Below are positions 54,698-62,719 of a stretch of DNA of 64,000 nucleotides, one piece after another. The DNA is taken from contig NZ_JZDQ02000011.1 in the NCBI RefSeq assembly GCF_000960475.2, forward strand, positions 99,533 through 163,532, written 5' to 3'. A program made the translations under genes and the position numbers. The DNA is from Nocardioides luteus (GTDB lineage Bacteria > Actinomycetota > Actinomycetes > Propionibacteriales > Nocardioidaceae). The stretch's first letter is position 1, and each line of letters begins with the position of its first letter. The notes beneath the pieces were generated by a model. That model saw only the letters and a list, made by a program, of their open reading frames with translations, ran no database searches and was not told the origin of the DNA.

Positions 54698-55771
54698 CTA
54701 GCGGTCGAGCGCGGCGAGATCGTCGATGATCTCGTTCGCCGCAGCGACGAACAGCTCCTGCAGCCCACGGATCAGCTCGGTGCAGGACCCCGTGTAAGCG
54801 TCCGGCGTGAGCGTGACCCGGTCCAGGCTGCCGGTGGACAGGATCTGGTTGACCGCCCGGTGCGCCGGGACCCCGATGGCCCCGTCGGTCGCGGTGTTGA
54901 AGGTGATCCGGTCGAGGGTCTCGCGCTGACGCTCCGAGGTCGCCGCGTAGAAGTCCGCGAGCGACCGACGCCAGGTGGCCTCGGCCGAGGCGAGCGCGGC
55001 GAGGTCTTCCTCGCTGATGGGTTCGGCCGACATACCCGCCGCCTGCGAGTGCTGGCGCTTCGTGAGCGCCTCCCTCATGAGGGCCCGCTCCTCGCCCAAT
55101 GACCGGAACGCCGGGCGAATGGCGCCGAGCGCTTCGATCTGGGCATCGATCTCGGCGTCGCCGACCGACGGCACGAGCGTCGCGAGCGAGAGGAGATCGT
55201 CGGCGAGTGTCCCGTAGGCCGCCGCCACCACCTGGGACTGGGTCGTGTCACGGATGTCCGATCGTGTCTTCGCCATGCCGTCCAACGACCGCTGGATCCT
55301 CCCGAGGACGTCCGCGAGCTCCTGGTCGCCGCCGGCGTCGATCTGCTCCGCCTTCGCCGTCCAGATCGTGATGGCCTCATCGGTTGTCGCCTGCAACGGC
55401 CTCATCACGACGTCGGGGACGCCTGCCAAGGCGCCGTCGCGCTCGAACATCACGTTGATCGCCAGGTCGAACGTGCTGGGCAGCGCCTGCGCGACCGACT
55501 CGGCCCGGCGCACCGACGAGGTCGAGGTGGCGGTCGGCGACCCCGCCGGATCGGTGGCCCGGTCGGCGATGACGGGCTGGAGCGCCACCCCGGCGATACC
55601 GATGATCCCGACCGCCATCACGGTCCCGACGGCCGCGACCAGGCGGGCCCGGCGCACGCGGCGGCGGCCGCGGCGTACGTCCTCGGCGGGGTCCGCGAGC
55701 GGGACCGGAGCGGTCGCGCCGATGCGGTAGAGGCTGTCGCGCAGCAGGGTGTCGTCGTCGAAGGTGTTCAT
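54698..55771 (-). CDS. NIT-like sensor-domain membrane protein, putative anti-sigma partner
   Basis: 357 aa. A cytosolic N-terminus (DDDTLLRDSLYRIGATAPVP, then DVRRGRRRVRRARL) precedes one membrane helix (about 44-66). The remainder is an all-helical outside region resembling the nitrate/nitrite-sensing NIT domain of actinomycete histidine kinases: FDLAINVMFERDGALAGVPD, then FRSLGEERALMREALTKRQ and WRRSLADFYAATSERQRETL. There is no zinc HxxxCxxC motif or kinase. ATG overlaps the sigma-factor stop (ATGA), so co-translation with an ECF sigma factor suggests a signal-sensing anti-sigma. That role is inference. Confidence 0.65.
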   Translation of the reverse strand: MNTFDDDTLLRDSLYRIGATAPVPLADPAEDVRRGRRRVRRARLVAAVGTVMAVGIIGIAGVALQPVIADRATDPAGSPTATSTSSVRRAESVAQALPSTFDLAINVMFERDGALAGVPDVVMRPLQATTDEAITIWTAKAEQIDAGGDQELADVLGRIQRSLDGMAKTRSDIRDTTQSQVVAAAYGTLADDLLSLATLVPSVGDAEIDAQIEALGAIRPAFRSLGEERALMREALTKRQHSQAAGMSAEPISEEDLAALASAEATWRRSLADFYAATSERQRETLDRITFNTATDGAIGVPAHRAVNQILSTGSLDRVTLTPDAYTGSCTELIRGLQELFVAAANEIIDDLAALDR

Positions 55772-56280
55772 CGCTGGCCTCCTCGGGCAACGTCGGCGGA
55801 AGCGGGGCCGGGACGAAGGGTGCGGCGCAGGTTGGCCAGGGCGGTCGAGGTCTGGCTCTTGACCGTCCCCGTGGCGACCCCGAGGTCGGCGGCCGTCTCC
55901 TCGACCGACAGGCCCCAGTAGTGTCGGAGCACCACGATCCGGCGCTGACCTGCGGGTAGAGATCGCAGCGCGGCCCAGAGCTCATCGAGCTCCTCGACCC
56001 CGAGGCCGGCCGGCTCCGGCCGGTCGGCGACCTCGCCCGCTCGCTCGCGCCGCCACGGACGGCGGCCTTCGTCGAGATGGCTGTTGACCAGCACCCGACG
56101 TACGTAGGCATCGACGCTGTCGGCCTTCCGCACCTTTCGCCACGCCGCGTACACCTTCGACAGCGTCAGCTGCACGATGTCCTCGGCGCGATGCTCGTCC
56201 CCGCACAGCAGGTAGGCCGCGCGAAACAGGTGCGCGCGTCTCTCCCTGACGTAGGCGGTGAACTCCTCGTCCCGACTCAC
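55768..56280 (-). CDS. SigE-family ECF RNA polymerase sigma factor
   Basis: 170 aa. Region 2: FTAYVRERRAHLFRAAYLLC and DEHRAEDIVQLTLSKVYAAW followed by RKV. Region 4: LRSLPAGQRRIVVLRHYWGL and SVEETAADLGVATGTVKSQT. This matches the short SigE-family sigma factors abundant in actinomycetes. It directs RNA polymerase to an unknown regulon. Overlaps the NIT-like membrane gene by 4 bases, the usual sigma/anti-sigma arrangement. Confidence 0.93.
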   Translation of the reverse strand: MSRDEEFTAYVRERRAHLFRAAYLLCGDEHRAEDIVQLTLSKVYAAWRKVRKADSVDAYVRRVLVNSHLDEGRRPWRRERAGEVADRPEPAGLGVEELDELWAALRSLPAGQRRIVVLRHYWGLSVEETAADLGVATGTVKSQTSTALANLRRTLRPGPASADVARGGQR

Positions 56281-56379
56281 CAGTCTCCTCCTCCGGTTCC
56301 GACCCCCGACGCCCTACTGACGTAGTCGGTCGTCCATCGGTTGGGTCCCGGTAACTGCTTCCTGAGTGCGGGCGCCCAT

Positions 56380-56448
56380 GTAACACGTCGTTCGTGGCAC
56401 TACTCGCCCTATCAGAACGACCGGATAGTCCTACGAACGACGTGTTAC
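56380..56448. terminator. Hairpin at the TetR gene end (TAACACGTCGTTCG family)
   Basis: Arms GTAACACGTCGTTCGT (56380-56395) and ACGAACGACGTGTTAC (56433-56448), perfect over 16 bp, share the outer word with 54623-54691. The right arm contains the TetR gene stop codon. Confidence 0.7.
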
Positions 56449-57053
56449 AGCTCGCCTGAACCCACCCCGGAGCTCCGCGGCAGCATCTCCAGCAGCACCG
56501 GCAACGACCCCGCCAGCATCCCCAGCAGCTCCTCGCGCGACAGCCCGGCGGGATCCGCCTTCCAGGAGAGCACCAGCTCCTCCGACATCGCCTGCCACCC
56601 GCGCACCACCAATCGCGCGGCGGGAGTGTCCTCGACGAAGTCGGCACCGGCATCGAAGATCCGCAACCCCAACGCCAAGAAGGCCTCGTCGTAGATCTCG
56701 CGCAGGACCGGGTCGCTCGCGGCGCCACGGACCATCGAGACGTACCCCTCGTAGTTGGCGTCGACGAAGTCGACGTAGGCGGTCATCGACGCCAGCAGGC
56801 GCTCGACCGGCTCCCCCGTCGAGGGCGGCGCGGTCTGGGCGACGAGAGCGTCGGCGGCGCGGCGTACGACCGCCTCACGGAAGGCCATCTTGTCGCCGAA
56901 GTAGTGGTAGAGCAGCCCGCGCGAGATGCCGGCCTCGCGCGCCACCACGTCGATCGAGATCTCGTCGAGGGAGTGGCGCGCGAAGAGGCGAATGCCCAGG
57001 TCGAGCAGCTGCTCGCGGCGCTGCTCGGGCGTCAGTCTCGTGCGTTGGCTCAT
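56445..57053 (-). CDS. TetR-family transcriptional regulator
   Basis: 202 aa. N-terminal HTH: LTPEQRREQLLDLGIRLFAR, ISIDVVAREAGISRGLLYHY then FGDKMAFREAVV. The C-terminal ligand domain (TAYVDFVDANYEGYVSMVRG) fits TetR regulators of lipid or steroid genes. I use ATG 57053: TAGAAT with TTGCCT 16 bases before it puts the transcript start on this ATG (leaderless), so the in-frame ATG at 57062 is less likely. Divergent from the BVMO operon, with one palindromic operator between; likely represses both. Confidence 0.9.
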   Translation of the reverse strand: MSQRTRLTPEQRREQLLDLGIRLFARHSLDEISIDVVAREAGISRGLLYHYFGDKMAFREAVVRRAADALVAQTAPPSTGEPVERLLASMTAYVDFVDANYEGYVSMVRGAASDPVLREIYDEAFLALGLRIFDAGADFVEDTPAARLVVRGWQAMSEELVLSWKADPAGLSREELLGMLAGSLPVLLEMLPRSSGVGSGEL

Positions 57054-57063
57054 GCCGACCATT

Positions 57064-57095
57064 CTATTGACATCTGTTCAATAGGCAAGAATACT
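57064..57095. promoter_or_regulatory. TetR operator and leaderless divergent promoters
   Basis: CTATTGA-N7-TCAATAG (57064-57084), a perfect inverted repeat. On the plus strand TTGACA (57067-57072), 17 bases, AATACT (57090-57095) places a start on ATG 57102; the -35 lies inside the palindrome. On the minus strand TAGAAT lies at its edge. One TetR dimer could block both promoters. Confidence 0.65.
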
Positions 57096-57101
57096 CTCGG
57101 T

Positions 57102-58631
57102 ATGACCACTGCTGACCTCACCCACGTCGACCACCTGATCGTCGGTGCCGGCTTCGGGGGCCTGTGTGCGGCGATCAAGCTCGAGGAGGACGGCGAGCGC
57201 GACTTCGTCGTCATCGAGAAGGGCTCCGGCGTCGGTGGCACCTGGCGCGACAACACCTACCCCGGTGCCGCCTGCGACGTCCCCAGCCAGCTCTACAGCT
57301 ACTCCTTCGCGCTCAACCCCGACTGGTCGATGAGCTTCTCGCCCCAGCCGGAGATCGAGGCGTACATCAAGAAGGTCGCCGAGCAGTCCGGCACGCTCGA
57401 CCGCTTCGTCTTCGACACCGCGATGACCTCCGCGACCTGGGACGAGACCCAGCAGCGCTGGCTCGTCGAGACGGAGGGCAAGAGCGGAAAGAAGACGTAC
57501 GCAGCGACCACCGTCATCGCCGGCCCCGGCGCTCTCTCCGAGCCGAAGCTCCCGGACATCGAGGGCATCGAGGGCTTCCAGGGCGAGATCTTCCACTCCG
57601 CGCAGTGGAACCACGACGTCGACCTCACCGGCAAGCGCGTCGCCGTGATCGGCACCGGCGCCAGCTCGATCCAGATCGTCCCGGAGATCCAGAAGAAGGC
57701 CGCCCGCCTGGACGTCTACCAGCGCACCGCGCCCTGGGTCCTCCCCCGCAACGAGCACCGCTACTCCAAGCTCGAGAAGGCCGCCTTCCGCCACGTCCCC
57801 GGCGTCCAGCGGCTCGCCCGCGCGGCGGTCTACTGGGGCCTGGAGGTCCGCGTCCTGGGCCTGGCCGTGGAGCCCAGGCTCACCAAGGCCCACGAGCTGA
57901 TGGCGAAGAACAACATCCGCCGCGGCATCAAGGACCCCGAGCTGCGCCGCAAGGTCACCCCCGACTACACGCTCGGCTGCAAGCGCACGCTGATCTCCAA
58001 CGCCTACTATCCGGCGCTGGCCGCCGACAACGTCGACCTGATCACCGACGGCATCGACCGGGTGAGCGAGCACGCGATCGTCGCCAAGGACGGCACCAGC
58101 CGCGAGATCGACGTCCTCGTCGTGGCGACCGGCTTCTACACGACCGACCTGCCGATCGCCCACGCGATCACCGGCAGCAAGGGCCGCACCATGGCCGAGC
58201 GGTTCGCGGAGGTGGGGATGAGCGCCTACAAGGGCACCACGGTCCCCGAGTTCCCGAACCTCTTCTTCGTGGTCGGCCCCAACACCGGCCTGGGCCACTC
58301 CTCGATGGTCTACATGATCGAGTCGCAGGTGGCCTACATCCGCGATGCGATCCGCACGATGCGTACGAACGCGTACGCCACCGTCGAGCCGACCGAGGAC
58401 GCCACCTCCGCCTGGAACGACGACCTGCAGCGCAAGATGGACAAGACCGTCTGGTCGGAGGGTGGCTGCGCGTCGTGGTATCTCGACGAGCACGGCCGCA
58501 ACACCACCCTGTGGCCGAGCTTCACGTTCCTGTTCCGCCACCTGACCAGCAAGTTCGATGTCGACAAGTACGTCGTCACCGCCGCCAGCACCCAGCACGC
58601 CGACACGACCCAGGAGAGTGTTCCCGCATGA
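57102..58631 (+). CDS. Flavin-containing Baeyer-Villiger-type monooxygenase
   Basis: 509 aa. FAD-binding VGAGFGGLCAA at 14-24, BVMO fingerprint FQGEIFHSAQW (FxGxxxHxxxW) at 159-169, NADPH-binding VIGTGASSIQ at 182-191, and ATGFYTTDLP. Converts ketones to esters or lactones with NADPH and O2. Followed by an SDR overlapped as ATGA, which may supply the ketone from an alcohol. Leaderless start supported by the promoter placement. Substrate unknown; long-chain or cyclic ketones are common. Confidence 0.93.
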   Translation: MTTADLTHVDHLIVGAGFGGLCAAIKLEEDGERDFVVIEKGSGVGGTWRDNTYPGAACDVPSQLYSYSFALNPDWSMSFSPQPEIEAYIKKVAEQSGTLDRFVFDTAMTSATWDETQQRWLVETEGKSGKKTYAATTVIAGPGALSEPKLPDIEGIEGFQGEIFHSAQWNHDVDLTGKRVAVIGTGASSIQIVPEIQKKAARLDVYQRTAPWVLPRNEHRYSKLEKAAFRHVPGVQRLARAAVYWGLEVRVLGLAVEPRLTKAHELMAKNNIRRGIKDPELRRKVTPDYTLGCKRTLISNAYYPALAADNVDLITDGIDRVSEHAIVAKDGTSREIDVLVVATGFYTTDLPIAHAITGSKGRTMAERFAEVGMSAYKGTTVPEFPNLFFVVGPNTGLGHSSMVYMIESQVAYIRDAIRTMRTNAYATVEPTEDATSAWNDDLQRKMDKTVWSEGGCASWYLDEHGRNTTLWPSFTFLFRHLTSKFDVDKYVVTAASTQHADTTQESVPA

Positions 58632-59464
58632 AGTCCTTCGACGACAAGGTAGTCGTACTCACCGGAGCCGGCTCCGGCATCGGCCGCGCCCTCGCGGTCG
58701 ACCTCGCCGGCCGTGGCGCCCGCCTGGCGCTCTCCGACGTCAACGAGGCCGGCCTGGCCGAGACCGTCGAGCTCGCCAAGCAGGCCGGCGCCCGCGAGAT
58801 CAAGGAAGACAAGCTCGACGTCGCCGACCGCGAGGCCTTCAAGACGTACGCCGAGGGCGTCATCGCCCACTTCGGCACGGTCAACGTGGTCATCAACAAC
58901 GCCGGCGTCGCGCTGTCCGGCCGGGTCAACGACCTCGAATGGGACGACATCGACTGGATCATCGGCATCGACTGGTGGGGCGTCGTGCACGGCACCAAGT
59001 TCTTCCTGCCGGCCCTGATCGAGTCCGGCGACGGCCACATCGTGAACATCTCCTCGCTGTTCGGGCTGGTCTCCATGCCCGACCAGGCGTTCTACAACGC
59101 GGCGAAGTACGCCGTGCGCGGCTTCACCGAGGCGCTGCGCGAGGAGATGCTGATCGACGGCCACAAGGTCGGCGTCACCTCGGTCCACCCCGGCGGCATC
59201 AAGACCGCGGTCGCCCGCAGCGCCCGCGTCTCGGCCAAGGACGACCAGGCCGCGACCGCGAAGTTCTTCGACGAGAAGCTCGCCAAGATGGAGCCGGCCC
59301 GCGCCGCCGAGATCATCATCAAGGGCATCGAGAAGAAGCAGGCCCGCGTGCTGGTCGGCCTCGACGCCCACGTCATCCACAACTTCGGCAAGTTCACCGG
59401 CTCGCGCTACCAGGACCTGGTCGCGCTGGGTGCGAAATACGTGCTGCCGAAGAAGAACGCCTGA
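58628..59464 (+). CDS. SDR-family oxidoreductase co-transcribed with the BVMO
   Basis: 278 aa. Cofactor motif TGAGSGIGRALAVDLA, LSDVNEAGLAET, NNAGVALSG, NISSLFGLVSMPDQAFYNAA and catalytic YNAAKYAVRGF (YxxxK). The extended C-terminus (KGIEKKQARVLVGLDAHVIH) is typical of SDRs beside BVMOs. Probable alcohol dehydrogenase feeding the monooxygenase. A longer open frame through the BVMO gene is a shadow. ATGA overlap with the BVMO. Confidence 0.9.
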   Translation: MKSFDDKVVVLTGAGSGIGRALAVDLAGRGARLALSDVNEAGLAETVELAKQAGAREIKEDKLDVADREAFKTYAEGVIAHFGTVNVVINNAGVALSGRVNDLEWDDIDWIIGIDWWGVVHGTKFFLPALIESGDGHIVNISSLFGLVSMPDQAFYNAAKYAVRGFTEALREEMLIDGHKVGVTSVHPGGIKTAVARSARVSAKDDQAATAKFFDEKLAKMEPARAAEIIIKGIEKKQARVLVGLDAHVIHNFGKFTGSRYQDLVALGAKYVLPKKNA

Positions 59465-59480
59465 GGCAGAATCGGCGCCC

Positions 59481-59627
59481 ATGCGCTTCGAAGCCGGCCA
59501 CCCCGTTCGTGTCGAGTTCACGAAGTGGGGTGGCCGGCCCCGTATAGCGCCGCATGACGGTTCTGCCGAGCGCTGGTTCGAGATCCTCGACACGCTCACA
59601 CCGCCGGCGCCGGTCGTGGCAGATTGA
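59481..59627 (+). pseudogene. Internally deleted remnant of a DUF402 gene
   Basis: 48 codons: MRFEAGHPVRVEFTKWGGRP aligns with the first 20 residues of the next gene (TRFEAGTRIRVDMTKWGNKP), and AERWFEILDTL aligns with its last residues (PERWFEVLAGL). The roughly 140 residues between are missing. This looks like an old tandem duplicate with an internal deletion, still in frame. Whether the short peptide is made is unknown. Confidence 0.6.
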
Positions 59628-59631
59628 CCCC

Positions 59632-60159
59632 ATGACGCGCTTCGAGGCAGGCACCAGGATCCGAGTCGACATGACGAAGTGGGGCAACAAGCCCCACTGG
59701 GGCTTCGACGGGATCTACCTCGGCGAGGACGAGCACGGCGAGTGGATCGGCCACCCGGTCGGCACGGAGTTCGCCCGGCCGGGCAAGGGGTGGGTCGCCG
59801 ACTGGGACTCGGTCAGTCTCATCCCCCACCGCGACGCCGCTCACTTCGCCGCCTTCAACCAGCCCAACGGGCGGGTGAGCTCGCAGATATATGTCGACAT
59901 GTGTACTCCGCCGATGTGGCAGGACACGACCGTCACCTGCATCGACCTGGACCTCGACGTGGTCAAGAAGTTCGACGGCTCGGTCTACATCGACGACCAG
60001 GACGAGTTCGAGCACCATCAGATCGAGTTCGGCTATCCGCCCGAGATCATCTCGATGACCGAGGACTCCGCCGAGCGGGTCTATCTCGCGGTCAAGGAGG
60101 GGAAGGCGCCGTACGACACGACCCCTGAGCGCTGGTTCGAGGTGCTGGCCGGGCTCTGA
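59632..60159 (+). CDS. DUF402 domain-containing protein
   Basis: 175 aa. RVDMTKWGNKPHWGFDGIYL, GWVADWDSVSLIPH, CIDLDLDVVKKFDGSVYIDD and DEFEHHQIEFGYPPEI are DUF402 landmarks, including the acidic and aromatic residues of relatives such as FomD and Ntdp that hydrolyse nucleotide or nucleotidyl phosphates. Start ATG 59632. The remnant copy lies 4 bases upstream. Convergent with the ThrE gene, 3 bases between stops. Confidence 0.87.
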   Translation: MTRFEAGTRIRVDMTKWGNKPHWGFDGIYLGEDEHGEWIGHPVGTEFARPGKGWVADWDSVSLIPHRDAAHFAAFNQPNGRVSSQIYVDMCTPPMWQDTTVTCIDLDLDVVKKFDGSVYIDDQDEFEHHQIEFGYPPEIISMTEDSAERVYLAVKEGKAPYDTTPERWFEVLAGL

Positions 60160-60162
60160 GGC

Positions 60163-61515
60163 CTACGAGTCGGTCTCGGCGACGGGCACCGGCGCAGCGG
60201 TCCGGTCCTTGCGCAGCGGACCGACGAGCCGCGGCCCGGAGAGTCGCGTCTCGATCCGCCAGGACCGGCGACTGAGCGGCTGGGCGATGTATTCGCCCAG
60301 ATAGACGCCGGAGGCGAGGGCGAGCGCGACCGAGGCCGCGGTGAAGAGAGCGACCAGGCCGACCGAGGTGGTCGCCGGCGTCTCCTGGGCCAGCATCGTG
60401 AGACCGCGGTAGATCGAGTAGCCGGGCAGGAACGGCACCACCGACGAGACCACGATCACCAGCGGCGGCACCTTCAGCCGGGTGGCGACCGAGTAGGCGA
60501 TGAGACCGATGAAGAGGGCGGCCACGGCCACCCGCCACGTACGTCCGACGTCGCCGGGCACGACGATCGAGAGGACCACGGCGATGCCGGCGATGACGGC
60601 GATCGGGAGCAGCGTCCGCTTGGGGGCGTACGCCGCGTAGGCGAAGGCCGCGGCACCGACCGCGCCACCTCCGGTGGCGAGGGTGATCGACTGCAGCGTG
60701 CTGGTGCCGCTCGAGACGGCTCCGTGGATCGGCACCCCGACCGCGCTCGCGAAGACCAGACCGCCGGTGACCCCGGCGATGATCCCGGCCGTCGAGACCA
60801 GGGCCTCCATGATCCGGGCGCTGGCGGTGACGTGGAAGCCGGTCAGCGCGTCCTGCAGGGCACCCATGAAGCTGATCCCGGCCAGCATCACGGTGATGTT
60901 GGCGGTGATCGAGGTGGAGACGTCGAGGTCCAGCGGCAGCGCCGCGGCGATGACCGCGAGCAGCGTGGCCAGGCCGGCGCCAGCGACCTGCAGGTAGAAG
61001 AGCGGCAGCCGCCAGCGGCGGTGGAGGAGGTGCTGCAGCTGGTCGATGGACGCGCCCGAGATGAAAGAGAGGACGACGACCCAGGGATCACCACCGACGT
61101 AGACGGTGAACGCGGCGGCCATCACCGCCATCCCGAGCGTCGCGGCCCAGCGCGGCCGGCGGTGGCCGCCGGAGATGATCCGGCCCAGCGCGATCCGGGC
61201 GCCCTGCAGGTCCACCTCGTCGCGTACGACCTGACGGACCAGGTGGTCGACGGCGGTCAGGTGGTCGTAGTCGATCGTGCGGTTCTTGACCTGGCGCGTG
61301 GTGTGGATCGGGATCGCTTCCGGGTCGGCCTGATAGCTCATCGAGAGGCTGGTGTAGGTGACGTCGACCTCGGCTCCGCGCAGCCCCAGATGTTGGGAGA
61401 GCGACCTCATCGTCGCAGTCACGTCAGCGGCCCCGGCGCCGGTCGAGATCAGCAGCTCACCGACGCGGAGGCAGAAGTCCAGAGTCAGGTTCACCTCACG
61501 CGCGTCCACCGTCAC
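60163..61515 (-). CDS. Threonine/serine exporter (ThrE) family protein
   Basis: About 450 aa. The soluble N-terminal domain (LDFCLRVGELLISTGAGAAD, DVTYTSLSMSYQADPEAIPI, TAVDHLVRQVVRDE) is followed by about ten membrane helices in the DUF1212/DUF3815 (ThrE) arrangement, including GGDPWVVVLSFISGASIDQL and LAGISFMGALQDALTGFHVT. Start chosen at GTG 61515; a TTG at 61563 and a GTG at 61509 are possible. Likely exports threonine, serine or related amino acids. No regulator adjacent. Confidence 0.88.
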   Translation of the reverse strand: MTVDAREVNLTLDFCLRVGELLISTGAGAADVTATMRSLSQHLGLRGAEVDVTYTSLSMSYQADPEAIPIHTTRQVKNRTIDYDHLTAVDHLVRQVVRDEVDLQGARIALGRIISGGHRRPRWAATLGMAVMAAAFTVYVGGDPWVVVLSFISGASIDQLQHLLHRRWRLPLFYLQVAGAGLATLLAVIAAALPLDLDVSTSITANITVMLAGISFMGALQDALTGFHVTASARIMEALVSTAGIIAGVTGGLVFASAVGVPIHGAVSSGTSTLQSITLATGGGAVGAAAFAYAAYAPKRTLLPIAVIAGIAVVLSIVVPGDVGRTWRVAVAALFIGLIAYSVATRLKVPPLVIVVSSVVPFLPGYSIYRGLTMLAQETPATTSVGLVALFTAASVALALASGVYLGEYIAQPLSRRSWRIETRLSGPRLVGPLRKDRTAAPVPVAETDS

Positions 61516-61591
61516 AGGGTGCCATCGGGGCGGTGATCGACAGGCATTCACGGTGCTCGACAAACAGGCCCGTGCAAGGAACGCTCAATAC

Positions 61592-62719
61592 ATGCGGATC
61601 GACTTCCATCCCTCCCCCCGGCCGACGCTCGGCGTCGAGTGGGAGCTTGCGCTCGTCGACCGCCGGACCCGCGATCTGGTCAACGTCGCCGACCACCTCT
61701 TCGCCCGGGCCAAGGCCCGGGTTCCCAACCCGGAGCGGATCCACAAGGAGCTGCTGCGCAACACCGTCGAGATCGTCACCGGGATCTGCGGGACGGTCGA
61801 GGAGGCCATCGACCAGATCCGCGAGACGACCCTCGAGGTCGTACGCGCCGGGGACGATCTCGGGGTGGACCTCTTCGGCGCCGGCACCCATCCGTTCGCG
61901 TCCTGGACCACCCAGGAACTGTCCGCGGGACATCGCTACGAGGAGCTGATCAACCGCACCCAGTGGTGGGGGCGGCAGATGCTGATCTGGGGCGTGCACG
62001 TCCACGTCGGGATGCCGGAGCGGGACCGGGTGCTGCCGGTCCTCAACGGGCTGCTGACCTACTACCCCCACTTCCAGGCACTGTCGGCCTCCTCCCCGAT
62101 CTGGGCCGGCGTCGACACCGGCTACGCGTCCAACCGTGCGCTCATGTTCCAGCAGCTGCCGACCGCCGGGCTGCCGTTCCAGTTCGCGACGTGGCCGGAG
62201 TTCGAGGCGTACGTCTCGGACCAGACGGTCACCGGCGTGATCGAGGACATCAGCGAGATCCGGTGGGACATCCGGCCCTCGCCCCGGATCGGGACCATCG
62301 AGAACCGGATCTGCGACGGGGTCGCGACCCTTCAGGAGCTGGCCGCGATCGCTGCGCTGGCCCACTGCCTCTGCGTCGACCTGGACGCCCGGGTGGCGGC
62401 CGGGGAGCCGATCGCCACGATGCCGCCGTGGCACGTGCAGGAGAACAAGTGGCGCGCCGCCCGCTACGGGCTGGACGCGATCGTGATCCTCAACGACGCC
62501 TCCGAGGAGCGGCTGGTGACCGACGACCTCGCCGACCTGCTGGTCCGGCTGGAGCCGGTCGCCGCGCGCCTCGGCTGTGAGAAGGAGCTCGCCGGGGTGC
62601 ACGACATCATCCACAAAGGTGCCTCCTACCAGCGGCAACGCGCGATCGCGGCCTCTACCGAGGGTGACCTGGTCGCGGTCGTGGACTCGGTCGTACGCGA
62701 CCTGCGCGGGTCGCTCTAG
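61592..62719 (+). CDS. Glutamate-cysteine ligase-like (YbdK / GCS2 family) enzyme
   Basis: 375 aa. TLGVEWELALVDRRTRDLVN, KELLRNTVEIVTGICGTVEE, GVHVHVGMPERDRVLPVLNG and IGTIENRICDGVATLQELAA match the carboxylate-amine ligase family 2 of actinomycetes. Residues GVEWEL and VHVHVG carry the Mg/ATP ligands. The biological product is uncertain; actinomycetes rely on mycothiol, so glutathione synthesis is not implied. Start ATG 61592. Its stop overlaps the stop of the FUSC gene. Confidence 0.9.
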   Translation: MRIDFHPSPRPTLGVEWELALVDRRTRDLVNVADHLFARAKARVPNPERIHKELLRNTVEIVTGICGTVEEAIDQIRETTLEVVRAGDDLGVDLFGAGTHPFASWTTQELSAGHRYEELINRTQWWGRQMLIWGVHVHVGMPERDRVLPVLNGLLTYYPHFQALSASSPIWAGVDTGYASNRALMFQQLPTAGLPFQFATWPEFEAYVSDQTVTGVIEDISEIRWDIRPSPRIGTIENRICDGVATLQELAAIAALAHCLCVDLDARVAAGEPIATMPPWHVQENKWRAARYGLDAIVILNDASEERLVTDDLADLLVRLEPVAARLGCEKELAGVHDIIHKGASYQRQRAIAASTEGDLVAVVDSVVRDLRGSL

